Numbered from the stretch's first letter, positions 37,716 through 45,527 are shown. The stretch is DNA of 64,000 bases from Paraburkholderia sp. BL23I1N1 (GCF_003610295.1 NZ_RAPV01000003.1:62001-126000); one strand, 5' to 3'. The notes: generated by a model not told the origin, from the letters alone. Numbers and translations are program-made.

Positions 37716-38000
37716 TTACCGATGAACGATAAGAAACTCCTTCGAGTCCTTCCCGAGCAACCAGACAGGGCGCGCGCCCCATCCAGTCCAAGTGTGTCCC
37801 GTTTCCGGATTTCTGTATCGCGGCGGTGCGGGAGTCCGTCCTCGCTTGCGTCCGACGGGTTCACTTGGCGTGATGCCGTAGTCCCTCATCAAGCCACGGA
37901 TCTGCTCAATAGCTGCGACGCGTTCAGCACACCATGCGAATTGAATCTGTTTATCGAGCGCAGCAAGGTCAGATACAAGTTCCAGGTAAGTCTTGTTCAT
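37716..38000 (-). CDS. H-NS family DNA-binding protein
   Basis: A 94-residue protein with an N-terminal oligomerisation helix (LVSDLAALDKQIQFAWCAER), a basic linker (VGRKRGRTPAPPRY) and the C-terminal H-NS domain YRNPETGHTWTGWGARPVWL followed by GKDSKEFL. It is slightly shorter than the Burkholderia chromosomal H-NS copies. It binds A/T-rich, often acquired, DNA and silences it. Its place in the accessory islet fits a resident silencer brought in with horizontally acquired DNA. The ATG at 38000 has only a weak ribosome site. Confidence 0.8.
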   Translation of the reverse strand: MNKTYLELVSDLAALDKQIQFAWCAERVAAIEQIRGLMRDYGITPSEPVGRKRGRTPAPPRYRNPETGHTWTGWGARPVWLLGKDSKEFLIVHR

Positions 38001-38126
38001 CGCACTTATTGCAGGTTTTTCGCGAGTTGAGCACGCAAGGTGATGGCCATCTGTTGAAGAATATCCGGGAGCAGAACCTGTGCGTCAAGCGGCCCGACTA
38101 CCGGGTACCGGCCCTCAATTTCCCCA

Positions 38127-38156
38127 TTGACGCCGTCCAAACAAGGCGCGTATAAC
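38127..38156 (+). promoter_or_regulatory. Promoter of the ribbon-helix-helix regulator
   Basis: TTGACG (38127-38132) and TATAAC (38151-38156) are spaced by 18 bases, a good sigma-70 promoter. Transcription would begin near 38163, inside the first unit of the 11-bp repeat array, so a protein bound to the array would block initiation or clearance. Confidence 0.6.
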
Positions 38157-38159
38157 CAT

Positions 38160-38225
38160 CCCATTGGATGTTATGTGGATGGTATGAGAACGCCAACCGG
38201 ATGCCAACCGGATGCCATCCGGATG
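38160..38225 (+). repeat. Six-unit 11-bp phased repeat array (GGATG core)
   Basis: Six consecutive 11-base units run from 38160 to 38225. Units 4 and 5 are identical (CCAACCGGATG) and unit 6 differs by one base. Units 1 and 2 keep GGATG at the same phase, and unit 3 is degenerate. GGATG therefore recurs at 38166, 38177, 38199, 38210 and 38221, always on one DNA face. The array lies between the promoter and the start of a ribbon-helix-helix protein, the class that binds such direct repeats cooperatively. Confidence 0.75.
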
Positions 38226-38240
38226 TCAAACGAGATCTCA

Positions 38241-38666
38241 ATGGCCAACCTCAAACTCGTCGATACCTCGCGCCCCAAAGGCGGCGAGACCGAAAAAATC
38301 ACCATCAATCTCGGCCCGGTCGACCTGGGCCAGATCGATTTACTCGTCGAAGAAGGTTTTTACTCGAACCGCACCGATCTGATCCGTACGGCGATCCGCA
38401 ACCAGCTCGTCGTACACGCGCAGGTCGTCACGCAAACCGTGACGCGGCGTGCAATGGTGCTCGGCTTGCAACACTTCTCAAAGCAGGACCTCGAAGCCGC
38501 TCAAGCCGCGAACGAGCGGCTGGACATTCATGTGCTCGGCCTCGCCCGCATCGCAGCCGATGTGCCGCCGGAACTCGCGGCGGCCACCATCGCATCGGTG
38601 GTGGTGCTTGGCGCATTTCACGCCTCGCCCGCGGTCAAGGCGGCGCTCGCCGGCCGCATCAGGTAG
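38241..38666 (+). CDS. Ribbon-helix-helix (CopG-like) transcriptional regulator
   Basis: This 141-residue protein has a ribbon-helix-helix domain: a beta strand in EKITINLGPVDLGQIDLLVE, then helices FYSNRTDLIRTAIRNQL. A C-terminal region contains AMVLGLQHFSKQDLEAAQA and an Ala/Val-rich end. The frame is open from 38127, but the extra codons would be translated from the 11-bp repeats, so I take the ATG at 38241 (an ATG at 38223 is the alternative). No toxin gene is adjacent. The repeat array upstream is the probable autoregulatory operator. It may also control the esterase gene 118 bases downstream. Confidence 0.75.
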   Translation: MANLKLVDTSRPKGGETEKITINLGPVDLGQIDLLVEEGFYSNRTDLIRTAIRNQLVVHAQVVTQTVTRRAMVLGLQHFSKQDLEAAQAANERLDIHVLGLARIAADVPPELAAATIASVVVLGAFHASPAVKAALAGRIR

Positions 38667-38693
38667 GCGCGGCCGGCAGCGCTCACCTGATGG

Positions 38694-38720
38694 TTGACCG
38701 CGTGCAGAACACGCGGTCAA
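38694..38720 (+). terminator. Perfect stem-loop after the ribbon-helix-helix gene
   Basis: TTGACCGCGTG (38694-38704) pairs perfectly with CACGCGGTCAA (38710-38720) around five bases. It is 27 bases after the regulator stop and lacks a U tract, so it may be a terminator, an mRNA-stabilising hairpin or a binding site. Confidence 0.5.
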
Positions 38721-38784
38721 GCTCATGAGACTCATCGCCTGACCTGGCCACGCTCAATGCAAGTCAATGCAGCAGCACACGATC

Positions 38785-39912
38785 ATGAAAATGAATGAAG
38801 ATTTCCTGAAGTCGATGAAAGAGGCCTTCCACCTGCTGCGCACAAAGGGGCCGAAGGAAGCGACCGCGGCGGTTCAACGCGCGCTCGCGCGCGGTGCGGC
38901 TGAAGCGGGTCATACGCAAACCCCGCAAACGCCGCACACGCCGCAGAACATCAGCGAATGGGCACAAGCGTGGACGCAAGCGCAATCACACACCACCATC
39001 ACGCCGCATGCCCCCGCCGAGCGCACTTTCGACTCCGACACGCCCGGCACCTTCAGCACCCACACGTTCAGCAACAGCGCGGGCCAACGCCAATACAAGC
39101 TCTACGTGCCCGCCGTCTACAACAACGAACCGTTGCCGCTGATCGTGATGCTGCACGGCTGCACGCAAAACGCCGACGACTTCGCGGCCGGCACACGCAT
39201 GAACGAAATGGCCGAGCGTCACGGCTTCATCGTCGTGTATCCGAATCAGTCGCACGCGGCCAATCATTCGGCATGCTGGAACTGGTTCAAGCCTGCCGAC
39301 CAGCAACGCGACCAGGGCGAACCGTCGCTGATCGCGGGCATCACGCGTGAGGTAATCGCAGGCTATCGTGTCGATCGGACGCGCGTGTACGTGGCGGGTC
39401 TGTCGGCGGGCGGCGCAATGGCGGATGTCATGCTGGAGACCTGGCCCGACCTGTACGCGGCGGCCTGCGTGCATTCCGGCCTCGCGTATGGCTGCGCGAA
39501 GAACCTGCCCTCGGCGCTCGCCGCGATGAAGGGCGGCCGCGCGCATCGCAACCGCCCACACGCCGAACCGCAGCGCCCGCTCATCGTGTTTCATGGCGAT
39601 GCGGACACGACGGTGCATCCTTCGAACGCCACAGCGCTCGTGGCAGGCTTCGACGCCGGCGTTACGACAGTCAGCGTGCCGTCACATGCAGCAGGTACAG
39701 CAGGCACGGCGAACAGCCAGCGCGGTTGCACGGTGCAGCGGCTTGTTGCGGAGAATGGCGTCGAGGCGGAATACTGGTCGATTCATGGCGCGGGCCACGC
39801 ATGGGCAGGCGGCAGTCAGCGCGGCTCGTTCACCGACCCAGCCGGCCCCGATGCGACAGCCGAGATGCTGCGCTTCTTCCTCGCCCACCCGCGAGCCTCA
39901 GGTACGCACTGA
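38785..39912 (+). CDS. PHB depolymerase family esterase
   Basis: A 375-residue alpha/beta hydrolase. The serine nucleophile is in AGLSAGGAM (GxSxG), with an oxyanion region LIVMLHGCTQNADDFAAGT and the catalytic His in SIHGAGHAWAGGS. The N-terminal ~80 residues are helical and then Thr/Pro/His-rich. No signal peptide is obvious, so it may act inside the cell. The family includes PHB depolymerases and feruloyl or acetyl-xylan esterases; the substrate is not certain. I use the ATG at 38785; an in-frame ATG at 38767 would add six residues. Confidence 0.83.
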   Translation: MKMNEDFLKSMKEAFHLLRTKGPKEATAAVQRALARGAAEAGHTQTPQTPHTPQNISEWAQAWTQAQSHTTITPHAPAERTFDSDTPGTFSTHTFSNSAGQRQYKLYVPAVYNNEPLPLIVMLHGCTQNADDFAAGTRMNEMAERHGFIVVYPNQSHAANHSACWNWFKPADQQRDQGEPSLIAGITREVIAGYRVDRTRVYVAGLSAGGAMADVMLETWPDLYAAACVHSGLAYGCAKNLPSALAAMKGGRAHRNRPHAEPQRPLIVFHGDADTTVHPSNATALVAGFDAGVTTVSVPSHAAGTAGTANSQRGCTVQRLVAENGVEAEYWSIHGAGHAWAGGSQRGSFTDPAGPDATAEMLRFFLAHPRASGTH

Positions 39913-39917
39913 GCGCG

Positions 39918-41627
39918 TCAAGCCGTACCCAACGGTTTCAGCAAATTTCGCAACGCCGCGACGGTGATGGGCCGCGAGAACCAGAACCCTTGCGCCTCGT
40001 CGCAACCAAGCGCTTCCAGTTGCGCGGCCTGCTCGGCCGTCTCCACGCCCTCGGCCGTCACGCGCAGCTTCAACGCATGCGCCATGGCAATAACGGCGCC
40101 GACAAGCAACGCGCATTGCGGATCGGTATTCATACGCATCACAAACGAGCGATCGATTTTTATACGGTTCAGCGGAAAACGCGTGAGATAAGCGAGATTT
40201 GAATAGCCGGTGCCGAAGTCATCCACTGCGACTTCAACGCCTAATTCGCGCAACGCATGCAGCGTCTGCAAGGCCTGCTCGGTATCGCCCAGCAGCACGC
40301 CCTCGGTGATTTCCACTTCGAGGTACGAAGGATCGAGCGCGGCGTCTTCGAGCGCCTCGCGGATCGTCTCGAACAGATTGTGCCGCTGGAACTGCTGCGG
40401 GGACACGTTCACCGCGATCCGTGGCATGGTACCGGTGAGTCGCAGCAATTTTCCGGCGTCGCGGCACGCGGTACGGATCACCCACTCGCCGATCTGCTCG
40501 ATCAGGCCCGCCTCTTCCGCGACCGGCACGAATTCGACCGGACTGATCAAACCACGCTGCGGATGATTCCAGCGTAGCAGCGTCTCTACTTGCGCGATGC
40601 GTCCGTTGGCGAGCGTCACCTGCGGTTGATACACGAGATGCAGTTGCTGACGCTCGAGCGCTTCGCGCAGCATCGCCTCCAGTTCGAAGCGGCGCGCCGC
40701 CTGGCCTTCGAGCGCGGTGGAAAAGCGCCGCACCGCATTGCCACTCACCGCCGAAGCCGCCGACAACGCCACCCCCGCGCGGCGCATCAGTGTCGGCGCA
40801 TCGGCGCCATCGGCAGGATAGGCGACGATGCCAATACTCGCTGTGATGTTCAGCGCTGTACCCGCGTAGTCGATCGATTCGGCGATGCGACTCAGGGCCT
40901 CGGCCGCGAAAGAATCCGCGGCCGCGCCGGTTTCGTTGACCAGCAGCGCGAATTGCGTGCCGCCGATCGAGGCGATCGTACCGTCGTTGGGAAAGAGACC
41001 GCGCAGCCGCTCGCCGACGATCTGCAACACCAGCTCGGCCGCATGCAAACCGAGCGCGTCGCGCAGCTTGCGCAAATGATCGAGCTCCGCGATCAGCACC
41101 GTGAAGCCGGTGCCGCTCCGCTGACAACGCGCGATCGTGAGCTCGAGGCGTTCTGTGAAAAGCGTCTGATTCGGCAGGCGGGTCACGCCGTCGTGATGCG
41201 CGACGTACCACAGCCGCGCCTCGGATTGCGCGTAACGCGTCATGTCGATGGCGATGCCGACATAGCGAGCGGGCCCCGTAGCTACGCCACCGGAATGCGT
41301 CGGCTCGGCGGCGAGCGGCGCCAGTGCGAACACCACGCGAATCGGGGTGCCGTTGCGCCGCACGTAGGTCCATTCGCCTTCATAGCGCGAGCCCAGCGCC
41401 GACAGCGGCGGCAATTCGGCGCGCCGCCTCGCGAGTTCGGCCGGATCGTGCAAGGACTCAAAGGTGCGCCGGCCGATCAAATCTTCGGCGGTAAAACCGG
41501 TCAGTTTTTCGAAAGCCGCGTTGACGGAGCCGAACGTGCCGTCGGCCATGCAGATGAACATGCCGTACGGCGCCGCGGCAAGCGCGGCGTCGCGCGTGCG
41601 CGCTTCGGCGTAGTAGGAGTCTTGCAT
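39918..41627 (-). CDS. PAS-GGDEF-EAL protein, predicted c-di-GMP phosphodiesterase
   Basis: The 569-residue protein has an N-terminal PAS domain (AAPYGMFICMADGTFGSVNA, then the EGEWTYVRRNGTPIRVV region). A GGDEF domain has its active site changed to GGTQF, so cyclase activity is unlikely. The EAL domain keeps its key residues: ETLLRWNHP in place of EALLRW, VNVSPQQF, EVEITEG, VDDFGTGYSNLAYL, IKIDRSFV and TAEGVET. The catalytic residues look complete, so hydrolysis of c-di-GMP is the likely activity. No transmembrane segment was seen. The ATG at 41627 follows AAAGG; the frame is open further upstream without protein character. Confidence 0.88.
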   Translation of the reverse strand: MQDSYYAEARTRDAALAAAPYGMFICMADGTFGSVNAAFEKLTGFTAEDLIGRRTFESLHDPAELARRRAELPPLSALGSRYEGEWTYVRRNGTPIRVVFALAPLAAEPTHSGGVATGPARYVGIAIDMTRYAQSEARLWYVAHHDGVTRLPNQTLFTERLELTIARCQRSGTGFTVLIAELDHLRKLRDALGLHAAELVLQIVGERLRGLFPNDGTIASIGGTQFALLVNETGAAADSFAAEALSRIAESIDYAGTALNITASIGIVAYPADGADAPTLMRRAGVALSAASAVSGNAVRRFSTALEGQAARRFELEAMLREALERQQLHLVYQPQVTLANGRIAQVETLLRWNHPQRGLISPVEFVPVAEEAGLIEQIGEWVIRTACRDAGKLLRLTGTMPRIAVNVSPQQFQRHNLFETIREALEDAALDPSYLEVEITEGVLLGDTEQALQTLHALRELGVEVAVDDFGTGYSNLAYLTRFPLNRIKIDRSFVMRMNTDPQCALLVGAVIAMAHALKLRVTAEGVETAEQAAQLEALGCDEAQGFWFSRPITVAALRNLLKPLGTA

Positions 41628-41894
41628 CGCGCCGGCCTTTGAATTTCCTGGGTATTGACAGCGAATGAGGAAAGCGAGTGAGCGCTTTTCTTGACGCGTA
41701 CAGCACAACCGGCAAAGCAGGCGGATTCGGTCCAATCCGCCGGGTCAGCGGGTGTATCAGCGTGCGTATGATAGCGGCTTTCCTGCCCGGAACCGCCGGG
41801 CAGGCCGCGCATTCTTCGCGGCAATCGTTTTCCTCGGTGTATTCCCCAGTTCCGGTGCAGATTGCCCTTTGTCGCGCACATCATAAAGCGTCCG

Positions 41895-44063
41895 CTATTG
41901 CCGGGATACCCAGCGCCTCATGACCCAACGCGCACCGGCTTTCGACACCCTCGCACAGGGCTTCGACGGATTGACGACCGTTATATCCGGCGATATATTT
42001 TGCTCGCGATCCTTCAATAAAAAACCACTGCCCCACTGCATGGATCCGCACGAAACAGGGTCCCGCATTTCATGTCCAAGGAAATCATCGATTCGCACCT
42101 GCTCAAGGTGCTGCACACACTTCTGAGCGAATCGAGCGTATCGCGCACGGCAGCGTTGCTCGGACAATCGCAGCCCACTGTTAGCGTGGCACTGCGCAAA
42201 CTGCGCGACATGACCGGCGATCCGCTGCTGGTGCGCAGCGGCAGCCGGATGGTTCTCACCGCGCATGCGCTCACGCTGATCGAACCCACGGCGCAAGCGC
42301 TGAACAATATCGCGGCCATTCTGCATCCCACCACGTCGTTCAATCCGGCCACCACCAGCCAGACCGTCCGGATCGGCTCGCCGGACTATCTCGATGCGTT
42401 CTTCGTCCCCGCCGTGGTGGATGCATTTCATCGCGAAGCGCCCGGCGCAAAGCTCGAGTTCAGACATCTGATGATGGTGGACGGCGGCTACGAGGATGGC
42501 CTGGAAAGCGGCTTTCTCGATCTGGTGATCGGCAACTGGCGCACGCCGCCCGAGCATCTGCATTTGCAGCCGTTGTGCAAGGACGAACTGGTGTGCCCGA
42601 TGCGCAACGGCCACCCGATCAAACCGGGGCGACTTAGCAAGGCCGTCTACGAAGAAGCGGAACACCTGGCCGTGATGACCTACAACACGACGGCATGGGG
42701 CACGGTCGACGTCGAACTCGCCCGCAACGGCCTCGCGCGCACCGTCACCACGACGCTGCCCTACTTCGGCATGGCGCCCTACGTACTGGCGCGTTCCAAT
42801 CTGCTGTTCACCACCACTCGCGCGCTCGCCACGCACTACACCCGGATGCTGCCGCTGCGTATCGAGCCGATTCCCGGTGAGCCGCAGGCGCTCACCTACC
42901 ATCAACTCTGGCATGACCGCACGCATCGCGTGCGTCGCCACAATCAAGGCGAAGCCTAATGGACGCTCGCTGTCGGCATGCCGGCATACGGCGCGAGCTG
43001 CATGCTTCGCCGCGTCGCCGGCGGTTTCGATCGACCATGCGCCCTCGCCCTCGGGCGTCACGACAACAGCGGGACTCGCGGGTGTCTTCACGGTAATCGG
43101 CATCACCGGAAAAGCGACGCGCGTCGGCTGTCCGGCCAGCGTGCGCGCAAGTGCGCGCGCGGCGTGCATGATCGGCAGAACATACGGCTGCACTTTGCCT
43201 TCGATCGCGGCACAGTCGCCGAGTGCGTAGATATCCAGCGCGCTGGTGCGGCACCACGCATCGGTCCGAATGCCCTGATCGATTTCCAGACCCGCTGCCG
43301 CGGCGATTGCCGTCCGCGGTGTGAGGCCGACCGCCGACACGACCAGATCCGCGTCGATCGGCTCACCTTCGGCGAACGTCAACCGGTAACCGTCCGACAA
43401 GCGGTCGATACGATTCACACTGCGGCCAGGATGAAAACGGATGCCACCATCATCCAAGGCGCGCGCGAAAATCTCACCCACGTCTTGCGGAAGCAGGCGA
43501 GCCAGCGGCGTCGAAGCAGGATCGATCAGATTGACCGCATAACGGGCGGCCGCCAGATCGTTGGCGAACTCGCAGCCGATCAGCCCCGCACCCAGAATCG
43601 CCACGGAGCGGCAACGCGTAAGCGCCAGCCTGAAACGCGCGTAATCGCCGAGATCGTTAATCGACATTACGTCAGCCGCGCCATCTCCCGCCACCTTCAG
43701 GCGGCGTGGGTCCGCACCCGTGGCCAGCACCAGCTTGCTATAGCCGAGCAACGCGTTGTCGACAACCAGCGTGCGCTCGGCCGGCAATATGCGCTCTACA
43801 CGCTGGTGCACGCGAATCCACGCACCCAGTTGCGCGGCCATCGCCATCGCGTCGGAACTCGCCAGCGCTTGCGGTTCTTTCTTCATGGTCAATGCATTCG
43901 ACAACATTGGCTTCGAATAGAAGCTGCCGTCGTCGCGGCTGATCATCACGATCGGCGCGGTACTGTCGAGCTTGCGCAATTCGCGCGCGACCGTATAGCC
44001 CGCCATGCCCGTGCCGACGATCACCACCGGCTGTCCATTGTCCTCATGCTGAGCGGCCGTCAT
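41895..44063 (-). CDS. Rubredoxin reductase-like FAD/NAD(P) oxidoreductase, missing its normal stop
   Basis: The first ~370 codons encode a complete pyridine-nucleotide disulfide-type oxidoreductase. It has the FAD loop VIVGTGMAGYTVARELR, NAD(P) loop SVAILGAGLIGCEFAND and the second FAD motif DIYALGDCAA, and homologues transfer electrons from NAD(P)H to rubredoxin. The homology appears to stop at LGFAL (residue 369 onward), which is antisense to the last codons of LysR. The frame then stays open for about 350 more codons, antisense through the whole LysR gene, ending at 41895. Related reductases are about 390 residues. I infer that a deletion removed the normal 3' end. The tail is Arg/His-rich and not protein-like. 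The start overlaps the rubredoxin stop (ATGA). Confidence 0.75.
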   Translation of the reverse strand: MTAAQHEDNGQPVVIVGTGMAGYTVARELRKLDSTAPIVMISRDDGSFYSKPMLSNALTMKKEPQALASSDAMAMAAQLGAWIRVHQRVERILPAERTLVVDNALLGYSKLVLATGADPRRLKVAGDGAADVMSINDLGDYARFRLALTRCRSVAILGAGLIGCEFANDLAAARYAVNLIDPASTPLARLLPQDVGEIFARALDDGGIRFHPGRSVNRIDRLSDGYRLTFAEGEPIDADLVVSAVGLTPRTAIAAAAGLEIDQGIRTDAWCRTSALDIYALGDCAAIEGKVQPYVLPIMHAARALARTLAGQPTRVAFPVMPITVKTPASPAVVVTPEGEGAWSIETAGDAAKHAARAVCRHADSERPLGFALIVATHAMRAVMPELMVGERLRLTGNRLDTQRQHPGVVRGERASGGEQQIGTRQYVGRHAEVGQRRGDGAREAVAGEFDVDRAPCRRVVGHHGQVFRFFVDGLAKSPRFDRVAVAHRAHQFVLAQRLQMQMLGRRAPVADHQIEKAAFQAILVAAVHHHQMSELELCAGRFAMKCIHHGGDEERIEIVRRADPDGLAGGGRIERRGGMQNGRDIVQRLRRGFDQRERMRGENHPAAAAHQQRIAGHVAQFAQCHANSGLRLSEQRCRARYARFAQKCVQHLEQVRIDDFLGHEMRDPVSCGSMQWGSGFLLKDREQNISPDITVVNPSKPCARVSKAGARWVMRRWVSRQ
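41971..41999 (+). promoter_or_regulatory. Promoter of the LysR gene with inverted repeat
   Basis: TTGACG (41971-41976) and TATATT (41994-41999) are 17 bases apart. ATATC (41983-41987) and GATAT (41992-41996) form an inverted repeat over the spacer and -10, suitable for LysR autoregulation. The rest of the 444-base gap (41628-42071) between this gene and the divergent EAL gene shows no further gene, apart from the tail of the antisense reductase frame reaching 41895. Confidence 0.5.
42072..42959 (+). CDS. LysR-family transcriptional regulator, possibly altered C-terminus
   Basis: The 295-residue protein has a winged helix-turn-helix near the N-terminus (SESSVSRTAALLGQSQPTVS, then VALRKLRDMTGDPLLVRSGS) and a substrate-binding domain (TVRIGSPDYLDAFFVPAVVD, FLDLVIGNW, AYNTT-like MTYNTTAWG, PYFGMAPYVLARSNLLFTTT). 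The last ten residues (VRRHNQGEA region) are encoded opposite the conserved end of the convergent reductase. They differ from the usual LWHDRTHR...HxWLR ending, so the native C-terminus was probably lost in a deletion. It is likely the regulator of the Rieske/rubredoxin cluster. Confidence 0.85.
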   Translation: MSKEIIDSHLLKVLHTLLSESSVSRTAALLGQSQPTVSVALRKLRDMTGDPLLVRSGSRMVLTAHALTLIEPTAQALNNIAAILHPTTSFNPATTSQTVRIGSPDYLDAFFVPAVVDAFHREAPGAKLEFRHLMMVDGGYEDGLESGFLDLVIGNWRTPPEHLHLQPLCKDELVCPMRNGHPIKPGRLSKAVYEEAEHLAVMTYNTTAWGTVDVELARNGLARTVTTTLPYFGMAPYVLARSNLLFTTTRALATHYTRMLPLRIEPIPGEPQALTYHQLWHDRTHRVRRHNQGEA

Positions 44064-44227
44064 GCGATCACCTGCATTTCAAAATCGTGTTTGCCGGTCG
44101 CGCAATCGGGACACAGCCATTCGTCCGGCGCGTCTTCCCAACGCGTGCCCGGCGCGATACCCGCTTCCGGCAGACCCAGTGCTTCGTCGTAGCGAAAGCC
44201 GCAGATGACGCATTCCCATACTTTCAT
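44060..44227 (-). CDS. Rubredoxin
   Basis: The 55-residue iron protein has both Cys pairs, CVICGF at residues 5-8 and CPDC near 38-41, that bind the Fe(SCys)4 centre, with WECVICGFRYDEALG and WEDAPDEWLCPDCATGK as signatures. It carries single electrons from the adjacent reductase. GGGAG lies before the ATG at 44227, and its stop overlaps the reductase ATG. It sits directly between the reductase and Rieske oxygenase genes, so its electron acceptor is probably that oxygenase. Confidence 0.93.
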   Translation of the reverse strand: MKVWECVICGFRYDEALGLPEAGIAPGTRWEDAPDEWLCPDCATGKHDFEMQVIA

Positions 44228-44275
44228 GGCTTCTCTCCCTAATCCCGAATCACCAATTACAAATCGCACCGCGAA

Positions 44276-45355
44276 CTAGCGCACATAGGCCTGGCCGAGA
44301 CCAATCCCAGCCAACGCGCGACGGTACGCACCCGACGAACGGTCGGCGAGAATCGGCGCTTCCGCCGCACGGTCGATCGGCAAATCTTCCGGGCGCTGCT
44401 GCTCGACGATCGCACGATCTTCTTCGAACACCTGACGATTGAATGCGTAGACGTCCTCGAGCGGCAAATCCTTATCGAAGTTGCGCACGATCGGCACGAA
44501 CAGACGCGTCTTGCGCGCGGACACCGGGCTCGCGGCATTCAGGATCGACAGGCGTCCGTTATCGGGAAAGTGCACGGTCAGGCGCGCAAAGAACGGCACG
44601 TCGACGTCGAAAAAACGGTGCCACAAATAGCCCTCCGGCGCGCGATGCTGCATCGATTTCGGGAAGTTGCTGACCGTGCTCACGTACTCCGCATGCATGC
44701 CGCGTTTGCGCCGCTCGACGGAATACTGCGGCACCACCGGGTTGTGCCGGTCGGCGAAGCTGTCGTGGTGAATCCACGCGAAATGCGCGACGTCGATGAA
44801 GCCTTCGGTCTGACGTCCGGCCGATGCGTTGATGTCGATCGAGGGCGGCAGGATCTGCTGGAAATCGGGATCGTCCCAGTGGGGAAACGCCGGCAGCGCT
44901 TCGGCGCCGCCACCAAGCGAGACCCATACGAGGCCGTAGGCTTCCTGTGTTGAGTACGTGACGAGATGCAGGCGCTCGGGAATCGGGCCGTCCGTTTGCG
45001 ACGGAATGTGCTTGCACTTGCCGTCGTTGCCGTACGCGAGACCGTGATACGGACACACGATGTTGTCGTTAGCGACCCACCCCTGGCTGAGCGGCGCGCC
45101 GCGATACGGACAGATATCGCGCGCGCTCACGAGTTGACCGTTCGAGCGGAATACGACCAACGGTTCGTCGAGCAGCGTCACGCTGATGGGTGTGTCGGTC
45201 ACGTCGGCGGCGAATGCCACCGGATGCCTGTAGCGGCTGAGGATCTCCAAGTCGTGGCTATCGAAGGTGCAATTGCGGGGTAAGGCGGGGGAACGTTGGA
45301 ATGTCAGCGGGGTAGCGGTGGCCGTAGCGGCGGCAGTAGCGATGGCGGAACTCAT
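44276..45355 (-). CDS. Rieske-type aromatic ring-hydroxylating oxygenase subunit with altered cluster ligand
   Basis: A 359-residue oxygenase of the VanA-like class. The Rieske domain reads CPYRGAPLSQG (82-92) and CPYHG (101-105). The expected C-x-H...C-x-x-H pattern has Cys82, Cys101 and His104, but Tyr84 replaces the first histidine. The codon is TAT at 45106-45104, one base from CAT. The mononuclear iron site looks intact (Asp188, His191, His196/197 in FIDVAHFAWIHHDSF). GGAG precedes the ATG at 45355. Electrons would come from the rubredoxin and reductase downstream. With Tyr at a ligand position, cluster assembly may fail; the substrate is unknown. Confidence 0.87.
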   Translation of the reverse strand: MSSAIATAAATATATPLTFQRSPALPRNCTFDSHDLEILSRYRHPVAFAADVTDTPISVTLLDEPLVVFRSNGQLVSARDICPYRGAPLSQGWVANDNIVCPYHGLAYGNDGKCKHIPSQTDGPIPERLHLVTYSTQEAYGLVWVSLGGGAEALPAFPHWDDPDFQQILPPSIDINASAGRQTEGFIDVAHFAWIHHDSFADRHNPVVPQYSVERRKRGMHAEYVSTVSNFPKSMQHRAPEGYLWHRFFDVDVPFFARLTVHFPDNGRLSILNAASPVSARKTRLFVPIVRNFDKDLPLEDVYAFNRQVFEEDRAIVEQQRPEDLPIDRAAEAPILADRSSGAYRRALAGIGLGQAYVR

Positions 45356-45527
45356 GCATGTCTCCAAAACCTGGTGGGGGTTCGTCGCGCTCGTGTATGG
45401 TCTTGGGCGCGTGGAGAGAACGATAGCGGGATGAGGTCCGCCGACCCATCCCCTGAAGTGCATCTGGTCTATGTACGAAAAAGCATAGGGTGCCGCAGCA
45501 GCGCTCGATCAACGCTTGCTGAAACGC

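Noticed and set aside
38160..38225. CRISPR-like repeat array
   Set aside because: Units are only 11 bases and contiguous without spacers; an operator array explains them better.
35685..38240. Prophage or integrative element with att sites
   Set aside because: No integrase, transposase, tRNA or matching direct repeats were found at either edge.
38241..38666. ParD-type antitoxin of a toxin-antitoxin pair
   Set aside because: No small toxin gene overlaps or adjoins it; the next gene is an esterase.
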